DNA of 64,000 nt, from assembly GCF_900108565.1 (NCBI RefSeq), contig NZ_LT629971.1:4464001-4528000 (forward strand). The letters are read 5' to 3'. This DNA comes from Mycolicibacterium rutilum. GTDB lineage: Bacteria; Actinomycetota; Actinomycetes; Mycobacteriales; Mycobacteriaceae. Of this stretch, positions 17,089-26,856 are shown piece after piece (position 1 is the first letter of the stretch; each line of letters starts with the position of its first letter). The notes below the pieces were generated by a model. The model was not told where the DNA came from, ran no database searches, and saw only the letters and a program-made list of their open reading frames with translations. A program made the translations under genes and the position numbers.

Positions 17089-17094
17089 ATTCTA
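17089..17094 (-). promoter_or_regulatory. ileS: -10 element of the ileS leader
   Basis: TAGAAT (preceded by T, giving TTAGAAT) on the minus strand. It implies transcription start near 17082 and a leader of about 235 nt. Confidence 0.5.
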
Positions 17095-17124
17095 ACGACG
17101 TCGTGGTGCGAAAACGAAAACGGA

Positions 17125-17162
17125 CTGGATCGGGATCGCCCTGCGGCGAGTCCCCGATCCAG
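17125..17162 (-). terminator. Intrinsic terminator between the condensation-like gene and ileS
   Basis: Perfect 10-bp stem CTGGATCGGG/CCCGATCCAG (17125-17134 and 17153-17162) with an inner 4-bp CGCC/GGCG stem. Read on the minus strand it is followed by TCCGTTTTCGTTTTC, a T-rich tail. It ends the transcript of the gene stopping at 17180 and insulates the ileS leader. Confidence 0.75.
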
Positions 17163-17179
17163 CCCGTGAGTGGCTGTCG

Positions 17180-17824
17180 TCAGTTGGGCGGCAACGCGTC
17201 CGAGGTCATCTCGAACAGCGCCAGCGGGAACTGCTCGGTCAGTTCCTGGACCGTGTAGCTCTCGAACCGGCTGGTGTCGTACCACCAGTCGACGTGGACG
17301 TCGCCGTCGGCGCGGTACACCCGCACCTCGAGGGCGTGGCCGAGGCCGGGCGGGGTGTCCTGCACGGAATCGGTCTGCTCGGGCGCCTCACCGATGTAGT
17401 TGAAGTACACCTCCGAGGTCGCGGCCGCGACGTGCTCGGACGCCGACGCCAGCGTGCGGTGCACCGATGCGAGCACCTCGGTGGCGGTGGCCTGGCCGGC
17501 GGTGGCGCACACCATCGGCACCGCGTCGAGCAGGCTGCCCCGCTCGCTGGCGATGTCGACGCGGACCAGACCGTCGCCGAGCGTGCGGGCGATCGTCCTG
17601 GTCAGCGCGGCGAGCAGGATCTCGTCGGCGGGCAGACCGAGCCATTCGGTGGCGCCGTCGAGCTCGGCCGTCAGCTCGTCGCGGGCCGGGGTGGACAGTT
17701 TGGCCATCGCGGCACGGCCAGTGTCCACGACGTCGTAATCCGCGATGCGGATCGTTGCTAGGGCAAAATCGCCGGCCGGGTGAAGAACCTCTGTGGCCGA
17801 CGGAACCATGTACGGGGCAACCAT
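17180..17824 (-). CDS. Stand-alone C-lobe of an NRPS condensation-type domain
   Basis: 214 residues. The sequence matches the second half of condensation/epimerisation domains: ILLAALTRTIARTLGDG (about 84-100), then the strand EVYFNYIGEAP (about 148-158), then EVRVYRADGDVHVDWWYD (about 174-191) and a final helix. The N-terminal lobe with the HHxxxDG catalytic motif is absent, so it cannot be an ordinary acyl-transfer domain. The ATG at 17824 is chosen because TATCTT lies 7 nt upstream, giving a leaderless mRNA, and because an operator-like box covers the -35 zone; an upstream extension of 36 codons would cross those elements. Function is unknown. Confidence 0.65.
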   Translation of the reverse strand: MVAPYMVPSATEVLHPAGDFALATIRIADYDVVDTGRAAMAKLSTPARDELTAELDGATEWLGLPADEILLAALTRTIARTLGDGLVRVDIASERGSLLDAVPMVCATAGQATATEVLASVHRTLASASEHVAAATSEVYFNYIGEAPEQTDSVQDTPPGLGHALEVRVYRADGDVHVDWWYDTSRFESYTVQELTEQFPLALFEMTSDALPPN

Positions 17825-17831
17825 GTGATCA

Positions 17832-17954
17832 AAGATAGCCCACGTGTCCCAAAATTGGGAGACGCCTCCCAAAACTGTGACGGCCGTGTCAATAAAGGCA
17901 ACCATATCCAGTTTGCGGACCGCACTGCCCAAACTCGGGACTGTGGTTTACAGT
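17832..17954. promoter_or_regulatory. Divergent leaderless promoters with three repeated operator boxes
   Basis: Minus promoter: TATCTT (17832-17837), 7 nt from ATG 17824. Plus promoter: TACAGT (17949-17954), 6 nt from GTG 17961. Three related 14-bp boxes lie between: TCCCAAAATTGGGA (17847-17860, 6-bp arms), TCCCAAAACTGTGA (17867-17880, 12/14 identical) and GCCCAAACTCGGGA (17927-17940, 11/14). Their starts are 20 and 60 bp apart, so on the same DNA face. Boxes 1 and 3 cover the -35 zones of the two promoters. The likely binder is the HTH protein at 17961, by inference. Confidence 0.6.
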
Positions 17955-17960
17955 ATGTGA

Positions 17961-18332
17961 GTGCCACGTACCGATGAGAACGGCAGACAGCTCAAAGCCC
18001 TGCTCGATTACCTCCTGGACGGGGACATCGAAGCCAAGGACATCTACGACGCGCTGGGTACCTCGAGCAGTACCTATTACCGGCGCATCAAGGAAGCCGA
18101 CTATCCGGACGCCGAAGAATTGCGTCGCGTCTCGGACCGTTTCGGCCTCAGCTACCCCGACCTGCAGATCCGATTCGGGCTGATGACACGGCAAGAAGTG
18201 TTGAACTACGTCGAATCGCTCGAGGTCACCGGCGGTGCCGGGCAGACCGCGGTACGCGAGACGACCAGGATGCGAACCCGCGCGCCGCGACTCTCCGAAC
18301 TGCGACCGCGGAGTGACGCTCCACCCCTTTAA
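17961..18332 (+). CDS. HTH protein resembling phage/mycobacterial immunity repressors
   Basis: 123 residues. A helix-turn-helix is visible at about residues 23-45 (IEAKDIYDALGTSSSTYYRR), followed by a second helical block ELRRVSDRFGLSYPDL that is typical of Cro/XRE-like proteins. The last 35 residues are basic and look disordered. The GTG start is leaderless (TACAGT 6 nt upstream). It is divergent from the condensation-like gene and 45 bp upstream of a membrane protein on its own strand. I infer an autoregulator of both sides; a true phage origin is unsupported because no phage genes are nearby. Confidence 0.7.
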   Translation: MPRTDENGRQLKALLDYLLDGDIEAKDIYDALGTSSSTYYRRIKEADYPDAEELRRVSDRFGLSYPDLQIRFGLMTRQEVLNYVESLEVTGGAGQTAVRETTRMRTRAPRLSELRPRSDAPPL

Positions 18333-18336
18333 GCCG

Positions 18337-18342
18337 TACACT
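18337..18342 (+). promoter_or_regulatory. Possible internal -10 element before the membrane protein gene
   Basis: TACACT in the 45-bp gap after the HTH gene, leaving a leader of roughly 28 nt to the ATG at 18378. It is weakly supported; read-through from 17961 is the alternative. Confidence 0.3.
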
Positions 18343-18377
18343 TTGCTGAGTACCACGGCGGCTCGAAGGCAAATTCC

Positions 18378-19115
18378 ATGGCATTGGCGACACTGATCGC
18401 GATCACGCTTTGCTGTATCGCCTGGAGCCTGTGGATTCGCCGGGTGACGTGGTCGTCGCGTTGGGAAGTCGCGGCCACCCTCAACATCGCTTTGCAGGGC
18501 ATGGCCGTGCTGCTGATGTCGCCGTGGGCGTCCGAGACGCTCGGCGTCGCACTGCACGCGCTGACCGGCAAATGGAATCTCGAGGACTTCATCGGCCACG
18601 ACTGCTACATCGTGGCGGCGTCGGCCGTCGTCTACAACGCGCTGGGCCGGTTGCAGGACGACCACCTGCTGCAGAGGTCGTTCAAGAAGTACGTCGAACT
18701 GCCCGCGACGCTGTGCATCCCGCTGCTGCTGGTGACCTTCTCGCTCGGCAACGGGGCCAGGATCTACAAGGCCGACTTCTTCCAGGTGCCGACGGATTTC
18801 TGGCTGAACATGTACTGGCTGATCTTGTGCGGCATCCTGATCTATCTGCTGGTGTACGGCTGCCGCGCGCTGCTGGTGCTGCGCAGGGACCCGCGGTCGC
18901 GCAAGATCGCCAACGTCTATCTGGTCTCGTCGGCGGCGGGCATCGCGGCGTGCGTCGTGCGGCTGCTGACCGCCTACATCCCCGCCCTGCAGCAACTCGA
19001 CGCCGGCACCACGCTGGTGTGGGTGTTCGCGTGCATGTGCGGCGCCGGCTTCGCGCTCACCTCGGCCGAGTCGTGGCGCCAGAAGACCAAGTGGTTCAGC
19101 AGCGCACCGAACTGA
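18378..19115 (+). CDS. Polytopic membrane protein of unknown function
   Basis: 245 residues with about seven hydrophobic helices (near residues 1-18, 30-50, 72-92, 108-126, 140-168, 180-205 and 215-235) and short charged loops. No motif that I can tie to a known transporter or enzyme is visible. It follows the HTH gene on the same strand by 45 bp, and together with the divergent condensation-like gene it forms a compact three-gene locus. A role as sensor or permease for the ligand of the HTH protein is possible but speculative. Confidence 0.6.
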   Translation: MALATLIAITLCCIAWSLWIRRVTWSSRWEVAATLNIALQGMAVLLMSPWASETLGVALHALTGKWNLEDFIGHDCYIVAASAVVYNALGRLQDDHLLQRSFKKYVELPATLCIPLLLVTFSLGNGARIYKADFFQVPTDFWLNMYWLILCGILIYLLVYGCRALLVLRRDPRSRKIANVYLVSSAAGIAACVVRLLTAYIPALQQLDAGTTLVWVFACMCGAGFALTSAESWRQKTKWFSSAPN

Positions 19116-19124
19116 TCGACAGGA

Positions 19125-20399
19125 CTACCCGGCGGCGGGCCGCGGCACCTTGGTGAACGGCGCGCCCTGATCGGGCACCGAATGGTATCCGCGTTTGCGG
19201 GCGCGGGCCGCGTCCCGCCGGATCAGCGCCCCCAGACCGGCGAAGGTCGCCTGATCGAGCACCATGCGGGTCAACAGCCGGTTGTGCACGAAGCCGAAGG
19301 CCAGCCCGCTGGAGGGATCCGCCCAGCCGACCGAGCCGGCCAGCCCGGCGTGGCCGAATCCGGGCATCAACCCGGGCGGCACCGGCAACGAGTGGTACCC
19401 GAGGTTGAAGCTCAGCGGCACGAAGATGTTGCGGTCCGGCCAGTAACTCGGTGTTCCGGTCAGCTGCGCGACCCGCTCCTCGGAGAGGAACCGCTGCCCG
19501 TCGATGCTGCCGCCGTTGGCGATGGCGCCGTACATCCGGGCCAGGCTGCGTGCGGTGGCGACGCCGTTGGCCGCCGGGATCTCGGCGTCGAGGAACGGGG
19601 TGTCGCCCTGCACGACGGCCTTCATCCCCGGGAAGTACATCGAGCCGAACATCCCGGACACGCCGAGCGCTGCCACGCGCGGGGCGACGAAGTTGAAGAT
19701 CGGATTGGCCAGCGTGCCCTGCGGCGCGAGGATCTGCGCGGCCCGAGTCGGCGCGTCGGCCGACGGTCTGCCCAGGTGCAGGCCGTCGGTTTCGAGCGGT
19801 TCGGCGAGCTCCTCGCGGATCAGTTCGCGCATGCCCTTGCCGGTGAGCGCGCGACCCAGCCCGGACATCAACCACCCGTAGGTCAGCGCGTGATAGGCCT
19901 GGTGACCGCGCAGCAGCTTGTTGACCGACGCGCGCGCGACCCGGTCCTCCATCACCTGATGGTCGAGCAACTCGGCCTTGGTGCACCCGTTCAGATGCGA
20001 CAGCCCGGCCCGGTGCTGCATCATCTCGCGCACCGTGATGCGGGCCTTGCCGTTGGCGCCGAACTCGGGCCAGTACTCGGCGACCGGCGCGTCGTAGTCG
20101 AGCAGGCCGCGGTCGGCGAGGCGGTGGATCACCGTCGAGGCCATGCCCTTGGTGACCGAGAAGACCATCGCGCCGGTGTCGGCGGTCCAGTGCTGGGTGC
20201 CGCGGCGGTCGGAATAGCCCGTCCAGACGTCGACGACGGGTTCGCCGTGCAGGTAGATCGACAACGCGCCGCCGCCGTACCGGCGGCCCGGGAACAGCTG
20301 CGCGAAGCCGCGCAGCGTGCACGCGAAGTTGGGGTCCGCAGCGCCCTGGATACCTCGCGGGAGCGCGGCGCTGCGCTCCCCGGTTTTGACACCCGTCAC
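19125..20399 (-). CDS. lipL: Beta-lactamase-fold esterase/lipase LipL
   Basis: 424 residues, class C beta-lactamase/family VIII esterase fold. The nucleophile is Ser81 in SVTKGM (SxxK motif, Lys84). A tyrosine of the YGWLMSG block (about residue 166) is the likely second catalytic residue, and GFGHAGLAGSVGWADP near 350 forms the third strand motif. The M. tuberculosis homologue LipL (Rv1497) hydrolyses short-chain esters. I take the GTG at 20399, preceded by TAAATT with an 8-nt spacer; a TTG ten codons upstream is possible. It lies downstream of meaB on the same strand with a 58-bp gap. Confidence 0.88.
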   Translation of the reverse strand: MTGVKTGERSAALPRGIQGAADPNFACTLRGFAQLFPGRRYGGGALSIYLHGEPVVDVWTGYSDRRGTQHWTADTGAMVFSVTKGMASTVIHRLADRGLLDYDAPVAEYWPEFGANGKARITVREMMQHRAGLSHLNGCTKAELLDHQVMEDRVARASVNKLLRGHQAYHALTYGWLMSGLGRALTGKGMRELIREELAEPLETDGLHLGRPSADAPTRAAQILAPQGTLANPIFNFVAPRVAALGVSGMFGSMYFPGMKAVVQGDTPFLDAEIPAANGVATARSLARMYGAIANGGSIDGQRFLSEERVAQLTGTPSYWPDRNIFVPLSFNLGYHSLPVPPGLMPGFGHAGLAGSVGWADPSSGLAFGFVHNRLLTRMVLDQATFAGLGALIRRDAARARKRGYHSVPDQGAPFTKVPRPAAG

Positions 20400-20457
20400 A
20401 ATAAATGAATTTACTCGGTCCCCCGGCAAATAAACCGGGCGTTACCGATTTGTTAGG

Positions 20458-21438
20458 TCAGCGCACGTCAGCGGCGTCGAGCAGGCGCTCCGCAGCAAGC
20501 GCGGGGGTCAGCTCGCCGTCGCGCACCTGGCGCTCGATGTCGGCGCGGATCGCCTTCACGTTGGGGTTCGACACCACCCGGTCGATGACCGTGTCGCGCA
20601 CCATCGACCACGTCCACTCGACCTGCTGGGCGCGCCGCCTGCTGTCGAACTCCCCCGTCTCGGTGAGCACGTCGCGGTGTTGGAGCACGGTCGCCCAGAG
20701 CCCCTCCAGGCCGGTGCCCTCGATCGCGCTCATGGTGAGAACCGGTGGCCGCCAAAGGGTTTCGCGGGGATAGATCAGCCGGATGGCGCCGGTGAGCTCA
20801 CGGGCGGCGCGCTTGGCCTCCAGTGCGTACTCACCGTCGGCCTTGTTGACGACGACGATGTCGGCGAGTTCGAGCACGCCCTTCTTGATGCCCTGCAGCT
20901 GGTCGCCGGTGCGGGCCAGGGTGAGGAAGACGAACGTGTCGACCATGTTGGCGACCGTCACCTCGGATTGTCCGACGCCGACGGTCTCCACCAGGATCAC
21001 GTCGAAGCCGGCGGCCTCGAGCAGCACGATCGTCTCGCGGGTGGCCTTGGCGACGCCGCCGAGCGTGCCGGACGTCGGCGAGGGCCGGATGTAGGCGTCG
21101 GGGTGCACCGCCAGCCGGGCCATCCGGGTCTTGTCACCCAGGATCGAGCCGGCTGTCCTGGTCGAGGACGGGTCGACGGCCAGCACCGCCACCCGGTGGC
21201 CCTGCTCGATGAGATGCATGCCGAGCGCCTCGATCGACGTCGACTTGCCGACCCCTGGCACGCCGGTGATCCCGATGTGCAGAGCTTTACCGGCCTCCGA
21301 CGTCAGCTTCAGCAGCAGTTGCTGCGCCTGCTCGCGGTGATCGGCGCGGGTCGACTCGACCAGCGTGATGGCCCTCGCCAGCGCGGCGCGGTCACCGTCG
21401 GTCAGCGCAGCCGCGAGGTCTGCGATCGGGTCGGCCAT
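20458..21438 (-). CDS. meaB: Methylmalonyl-CoA mutase chaperone GTPase MeaB
   Basis: 326 residues, G3E-family P-loop GTPase that loads and protects the adenosylcobalamin of methylmalonyl-CoA mutase. The P-loop is GVPGVGKST (residues 59-67); DPSS lies near 94-97, ETVGVGQSE near 150 and the base-recognition NKAD near 198. Older annotation calls this family ArgK (arginine/lysine kinase), which is a misnomer. The ATG at 21438 follows directly on the mutB stop (21439), so it is the last gene of mutA-mutB-meaB. Confidence 0.96.
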   Translation of the reverse strand: MADPIADLAAALTDGDRAALARAITLVESTRADHREQAQQLLLKLTSEAGKALHIGITGVPGVGKSTSIEALGMHLIEQGHRVAVLAVDPSSTRTAGSILGDKTRMARLAVHPDAYIRPSPTSGTLGGVAKATRETIVLLEAAGFDVILVETVGVGQSEVTVANMVDTFVFLTLARTGDQLQGIKKGVLELADIVVVNKADGEYALEAKRAARELTGAIRLIYPRETLWRPPVLTMSAIEGTGLEGLWATVLQHRDVLTETGEFDSRRRAQQVEWTWSMVRDTVIDRVVSNPNVKAIRADIERQVRDGELTPALAAERLLDAADVR

Positions 21439-23706
<2,268 letters not shown>

Positions 23707-23707
23707 C

Positions 23708-25519
23708 TCAGGCCCCCAATCTGGTGAGCAGGTCCGACAACGTGGCGACCGCGTCGATCTTCGCGGTCAGATAGCCGTCCGGCTTCGAATCCGCCTCGGC
23801 GACAGCCTTTTCCGGACCGGCCAGCAGAACATGCGAGACACCCGCGGCGCGTGCGGAATCGACCGCGGCCGAGGCCTCGGCGCCGTACCGCGCGTCGGTT
23901 CCGCAGATGACCGCGATCGACGACGTGCCGTCGGTCACCGCCTCGATGCCGCCGGACGCGAGCAGGTTGGTCGCGAACGTGGTGCGCACGTTGTGCTCGG
24001 CGAGCGGGCCGAGCGGCAGCAGCAGCACCTGGGGCCGCGAGCCGGTCTTCGCCAGGAAGGCGTCCGACCGGTCCCGCAGCGCCTCGAAGCCCGCCGCGTA
24101 GCGCGCCACCTCCGTCAGCGCCTCGCCGGCAGGGAGCGGCGTCTCGGCGAGGTTGGGGAACTCGTTGACCCCCGTCAGCGCGGTGCGCCGGTGCGCGATG
24201 TCGGCGGCGCGACGCTCGGCCACCTCCGCGATCTGCGCGACGACGTGGTCGCGGGCCTGGGCGAAACCGCCGCGCGATTCGATGTCCTGGAAGTGTTTCC
24301 ACGCCTGCTCGGCGAGCTGGTTGGTGAGGTCCTCGACGTGCCACGACCCCGCGGCGGGGTCGAGCACCCGGCCCAGATGCGACTCCTCGAGCAGCAGCAG
24401 TTGGGTGTTGCGGGCCATCCGGCGGGCAAAGCTGGCCGCGGTGCCGGGATAGCCGCCGGCGATCGCGACGTCGAACGGGTGCACCTGCACGGTGTCGGCG
24501 CCGCCCACACCGGCGGCGAACGCGGCCAGCGTGGTGCGCAGCATGTTCACCCACGGATCGCGCTTGGCCATTATCGGCAGCGACGTGACCGCATGGATGG
24601 TCGCGGCACCTTGTTCGGGGGCGCCGACCACCTCGGCGACCCGGGCCCACAGCCGCCGGGCCGCGCGCAGCTTGGCGATCGTCATGAACTGGTCGTCGTC
24701 GGCGGCGATGCGGAAACTGATCTGCCGCAGCGCATCTGTCACGTCGACACCGCCCTGGCCGAGCAGCCGCAGGTAGTCGACGCCGGCGGCCACCACGGCC
24801 GCCAGCTCCCAGGAGGCGCTCGCGCCGCGGTTGTGGAAGGCGGGACCGTCGACGGTGACGGTCCGGACGTGGCCGCCGAATTCGGCCACCCGCGCGGCGG
24901 TCGCGACCACGTCGGCGATCTCCGGCGCCTGCTTCGCGCTCAGCGGGGCCGTCAGCGGGTCGGCGCCGAAGTCGATCGACAACCGCGACCGCCGGTCGGC
25001 GTCGAAACCGGCGACCAGCCCCAGCGCCGCGTCGACGGTGGCGGTGAAATCGCTTCCGGCGCAGTCGAAGATGACCGGAACCAGGTCCAGGAACACGCCG
25101 TCGAAGAACCGGTCGAGTTCGGCGGCGGCCACCCCGGAGGGCGCCCCGACGCGGACCGCGAGCGCGCTCACTCCTTCGGTGAGGCCCAACAGCACCGCGC
25201 CGTTGTGCTCGGCCACGCTGCCGGAGTCGGTCGCCGGGAAGGCCTCGGCGACCCGCCATCCCGTCTTGACGTCACGCAGCGCATCGCCGCCGCGCACGAA
25301 CGGCCACCGCCCGGGCAGCGGCGGTTCGGGCAGGGCGTCCAGGCTCGTGTAGAGCGGACGGATGGCGAAGCCGTCATACGTCGGCGAATCCAGCAGGCGC
25401 TCGGGTTCGGCGGGCAGATCGGCGGGATCGCGTCGGGTGCTCTTTGCCAGCACCCCGGCGACCGCGGAGCGCCAGCGCTCCCGATCGGCCTCGACCGCAG
25501 TGGGTTTCTGCACGTCCAT
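23708..25519 (-). CDS. mutA: Methylmalonyl-CoA mutase small subunit
   Basis: 603 residues, paralogous to MutB. The barrel part is intact (for example YPGTAASFARRMARNTQLLL), but the C-terminal domain reads GPLAEHNVRTTF where MutB has the cobalt-ligand motif, so it does not bind B12. This is normal for the structural small subunit of the heterodimer. It is first in the operon; the ATG at 25519 follows a 12-bp perfect palindrome by 9 bp, which may be an operator. The only -10-like hexamer at leaderless distance, TCATTT, is weak. Confidence 0.96.
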   Translation of the reverse strand: MDVQKPTAVEADRERWRSAVAGVLAKSTRRDPADLPAEPERLLDSPTYDGFAIRPLYTSLDALPEPPLPGRWPFVRGGDALRDVKTGWRVAEAFPATDSGSVAEHNGAVLLGLTEGVSALAVRVGAPSGVAAAELDRFFDGVFLDLVPVIFDCAGSDFTATVDAALGLVAGFDADRRSRLSIDFGADPLTAPLSAKQAPEIADVVATAARVAEFGGHVRTVTVDGPAFHNRGASASWELAAVVAAGVDYLRLLGQGGVDVTDALRQISFRIAADDDQFMTIAKLRAARRLWARVAEVVGAPEQGAATIHAVTSLPIMAKRDPWVNMLRTTLAAFAAGVGGADTVQVHPFDVAIAGGYPGTAASFARRMARNTQLLLLEESHLGRVLDPAAGSWHVEDLTNQLAEQAWKHFQDIESRGGFAQARDHVVAQIAEVAERRAADIAHRRTALTGVNEFPNLAETPLPAGEALTEVARYAAGFEALRDRSDAFLAKTGSRPQVLLLPLGPLAEHNVRTTFATNLLASGGIEAVTDGTSSIAVICGTDARYGAEASAAVDSARAAGVSHVLLAGPEKAVAEADSKPDGYLTAKIDAVATLSDLLTRLGA

Positions 25520-25528
25520 CAGGCTAAA

Positions 25529-25540
25529 TGATGGCCATCA
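25529..25540. promoter_or_regulatory. 12-bp palindrome upstream of the mutA operon
   Basis: TGATGGCCATCA, perfect dyad, 9 bp upstream of the mutA ATG in the 99-bp divergent gap. It is a candidate operator, but 12 bp of symmetry in GC-rich DNA can be chance. Confidence 0.3.
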
Positions 25541-25618
25541 CACGCTCGTCCGCCGGTCGGCCGACTCACGCCCGCGCCGGCGGGTGCCCGCCGACACCGT
25601 TCCGTACGCTTGGTAGGC

Positions 25619-26356
25619 GTGAATACCGTCGTCAACACCCTGCGAACGCTCGGAGCCGCGGTGGTCGCGACGGCGACGGGAGTGTCGCGGGTCCGGTTGC
25701 TCGGCACGTTCGCGGTGATTGTGATTCTCGTCGCAATCGCGCTGCTGGTGCCGCTGCCGACGGCGCTGCAGTTGCGGGACTGGGCCACCTCGGTCGGGCC
25801 CTGGTTCCCGCTGGCGTTCCTGGCGGCGCACATCGTCGTGACGGTGTTCCCGTTCCCCCGCACGGCGTTCACGCTGGCTGCCGGCCTGCTGTTCGGTCCC
25901 GCACTCGGCGTTCCGCTGGCGGTCACCGCCGCGACGATCAGCGCGCTGCTCGCGCTGCTGCTGGTGCGCGCCGTCGGCCTGCACCTGGACCGGCTGCTGC
26001 CGCATCCCCGGATCGGGTCCCTCAACGCCCGGCTGCGCGAACGGGGCTGGCCGACCGTGGTGTCCATGCGGCTGATCCCGGCGGTGCCGTTCTCCGTGCT
26101 GAACTACGCGGCAGGCGCGTCATCGGTGCGGGTGCTGCCGTACACGTTGGCGACGCTCGTCGGGCTGCTGCCCGGCACCGCCGCCGTGGTGATCCTCGGC
26201 GACGCGCTCACCGGCAACGTCAGCCCGTTGCTGGTGCTGGTGTCGCTCTGCACGGCCAGTGTCGGCGTGGCCGGACTGAGCTACGAGATCTACCGCCACC
26301 GGCGTCGGCGGCCCGCCGACGCCGCGGCCGATCAGCCAGCGCGCCTGACGAGGTAG
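25619..26356 (+). CDS. TVP38/TMEM64 (DedA-related) membrane protein
   Basis: 245 residues. Hydrophobic helices near residues 25-45 and 60-90 precede the conserved core FPRTAFTLAAGLLFGP (about 80-96). This is followed by the re-entrant-helix motif RLIPAVPFSVLNYAAG (about 140-155), the signature of VTT-domain (TVP38/DedA) proteins. These are implicated in lipid scrambling or flipping and membrane homeostasis. The GTG at 25619 is used, with TACGCT 8 nt upstream; a TTG three codons earlier is the alternative. It converges with and overlaps the next gene by 25 bp. Confidence 0.85.
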   Translation: MNTVVNTLRTLGAAVVATATGVSRVRLLGTFAVIVILVAIALLVPLPTALQLRDWATSVGPWFPLAFLAAHIVVTVFPFPRTAFTLAAGLLFGPALGVPLAVTAATISALLALLLVRAVGLHLDRLLPHPRIGSLNARLRERGWPTVVSMRLIPAVPFSVLNYAAGASSVRVLPYTLATLVGLLPGTAAVVILGDALTGNVSPLLVLVSLCTASVGVAGLSYEIYRHRRRRPADAAADQPARLTR

Positions 26357-26760
26357 CCGAGCACGCCGTAGAGCACCACCACGAAGAGCTCGAACGGCAT
26401 CACCCCGTTGACGATCTTGATGACCGCGGACACCAGGATCGCGAGCGACGCGATCACGGCGGCGATCAGCAGGATGCCGTTCGGCCGGCGGCGCACCGTG
26501 GCGACGCTGCCGTAGATCAGCAGCCCGCCCAGCACCAGATGCAGCGGGCCGGTCACCCACCACAACGGCGAGGCGCCCTCCATCGTGGCGACCGCGCCGG
26601 TCAGCGCGAACCCCGCGATCAGCTCATAGAGCCCGAGCACGACGGCCAGCACCGCGATCGGCACCGTGTACCGGCCGTGCGGGGCGACCGCGACTTCGCT
26701 GGTTTCGGTCGATGTGGGCGGTTCCTCCGGCCCCACCGGATCCGTTTCCGCCTGTGACAT
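26332..26760 (-). CDS. Small four-helix membrane protein, unknown
   Basis: 142 residues. An acidic N-terminus rich in Glu, Pro and Thr (residues 1-32) precedes four hydrophobic helices (about 36-58, 66-82, 92-112 and 115-135). No family is recognised with certainty. The ATG at 26760 has a good ribosome site (GGGAGG about 5 nt upstream), so the longer in-frame extension is rejected. A strong hairpin occupies the gap to the upstream SPFH gene, so it is probably transcribed separately. Confidence 0.65.
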   Translation of the reverse strand: MSQAETDPVGPEEPPTSTETSEVAVAPHGRYTVPIAVLAVVLGLYELIAGFALTGAVATMEGASPLWWVTGPLHLVLGGLLIYGSVATVRRRPNGILLIAAVIASLAILVSAVIKIVNGVMPFELFVVVLYGVLGYLVRRAG

Positions 26761-26780
26761 GGCACCCTCCCCTGCACTGC

Positions 26781-26820
26781 CGACGGCTGTCGTTGTTTGC
26801 TGGATCAACGATAGCCGTCG
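26781..26820. terminator. Strong 15-bp hairpin without T tract
   Basis: Arms CGACGGCTGTCGTTG (26781-26795) and CAACGATAGCCGTCG (26806-26820) with a 10-nt loop. In plus-strand RNA all 15 pairs form (one G-U); in minus-strand RNA there is one A-C mismatch. No U-tract follows on either strand. It lies between the stop of the SPFH gene and the start of the 26760 gene. It is probably a U-less mycobacterial terminator; a large operator dyad is the alternative. Confidence 0.5.
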
Positions 26821-26856
26821 CGGGGGCGGGCTGACCGGCGATTCGCCGGACAGATG

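Noticed and set aside
17825..17932. N-terminal extension of the condensation-like protein to 17932
   Set aside because: The frame is open, but it crosses the -10 element and two operator-like boxes and lacks condensation N-lobe motifs.
17961..18332. Prophage remnant, because the HTH protein resembles phage immunity repressors
   Set aside because: No integrase, structural phage genes, attachment repeats or tRNA site are near; the surroundings are conserved chromosomal genes.
20422..20439. Possible terminator hairpin CCCGG/CCGGG between meaB and lipL
   Set aside because: Stem of only 5 bp with an 8-nt loop and no T-tract; expected by chance in this GC content.
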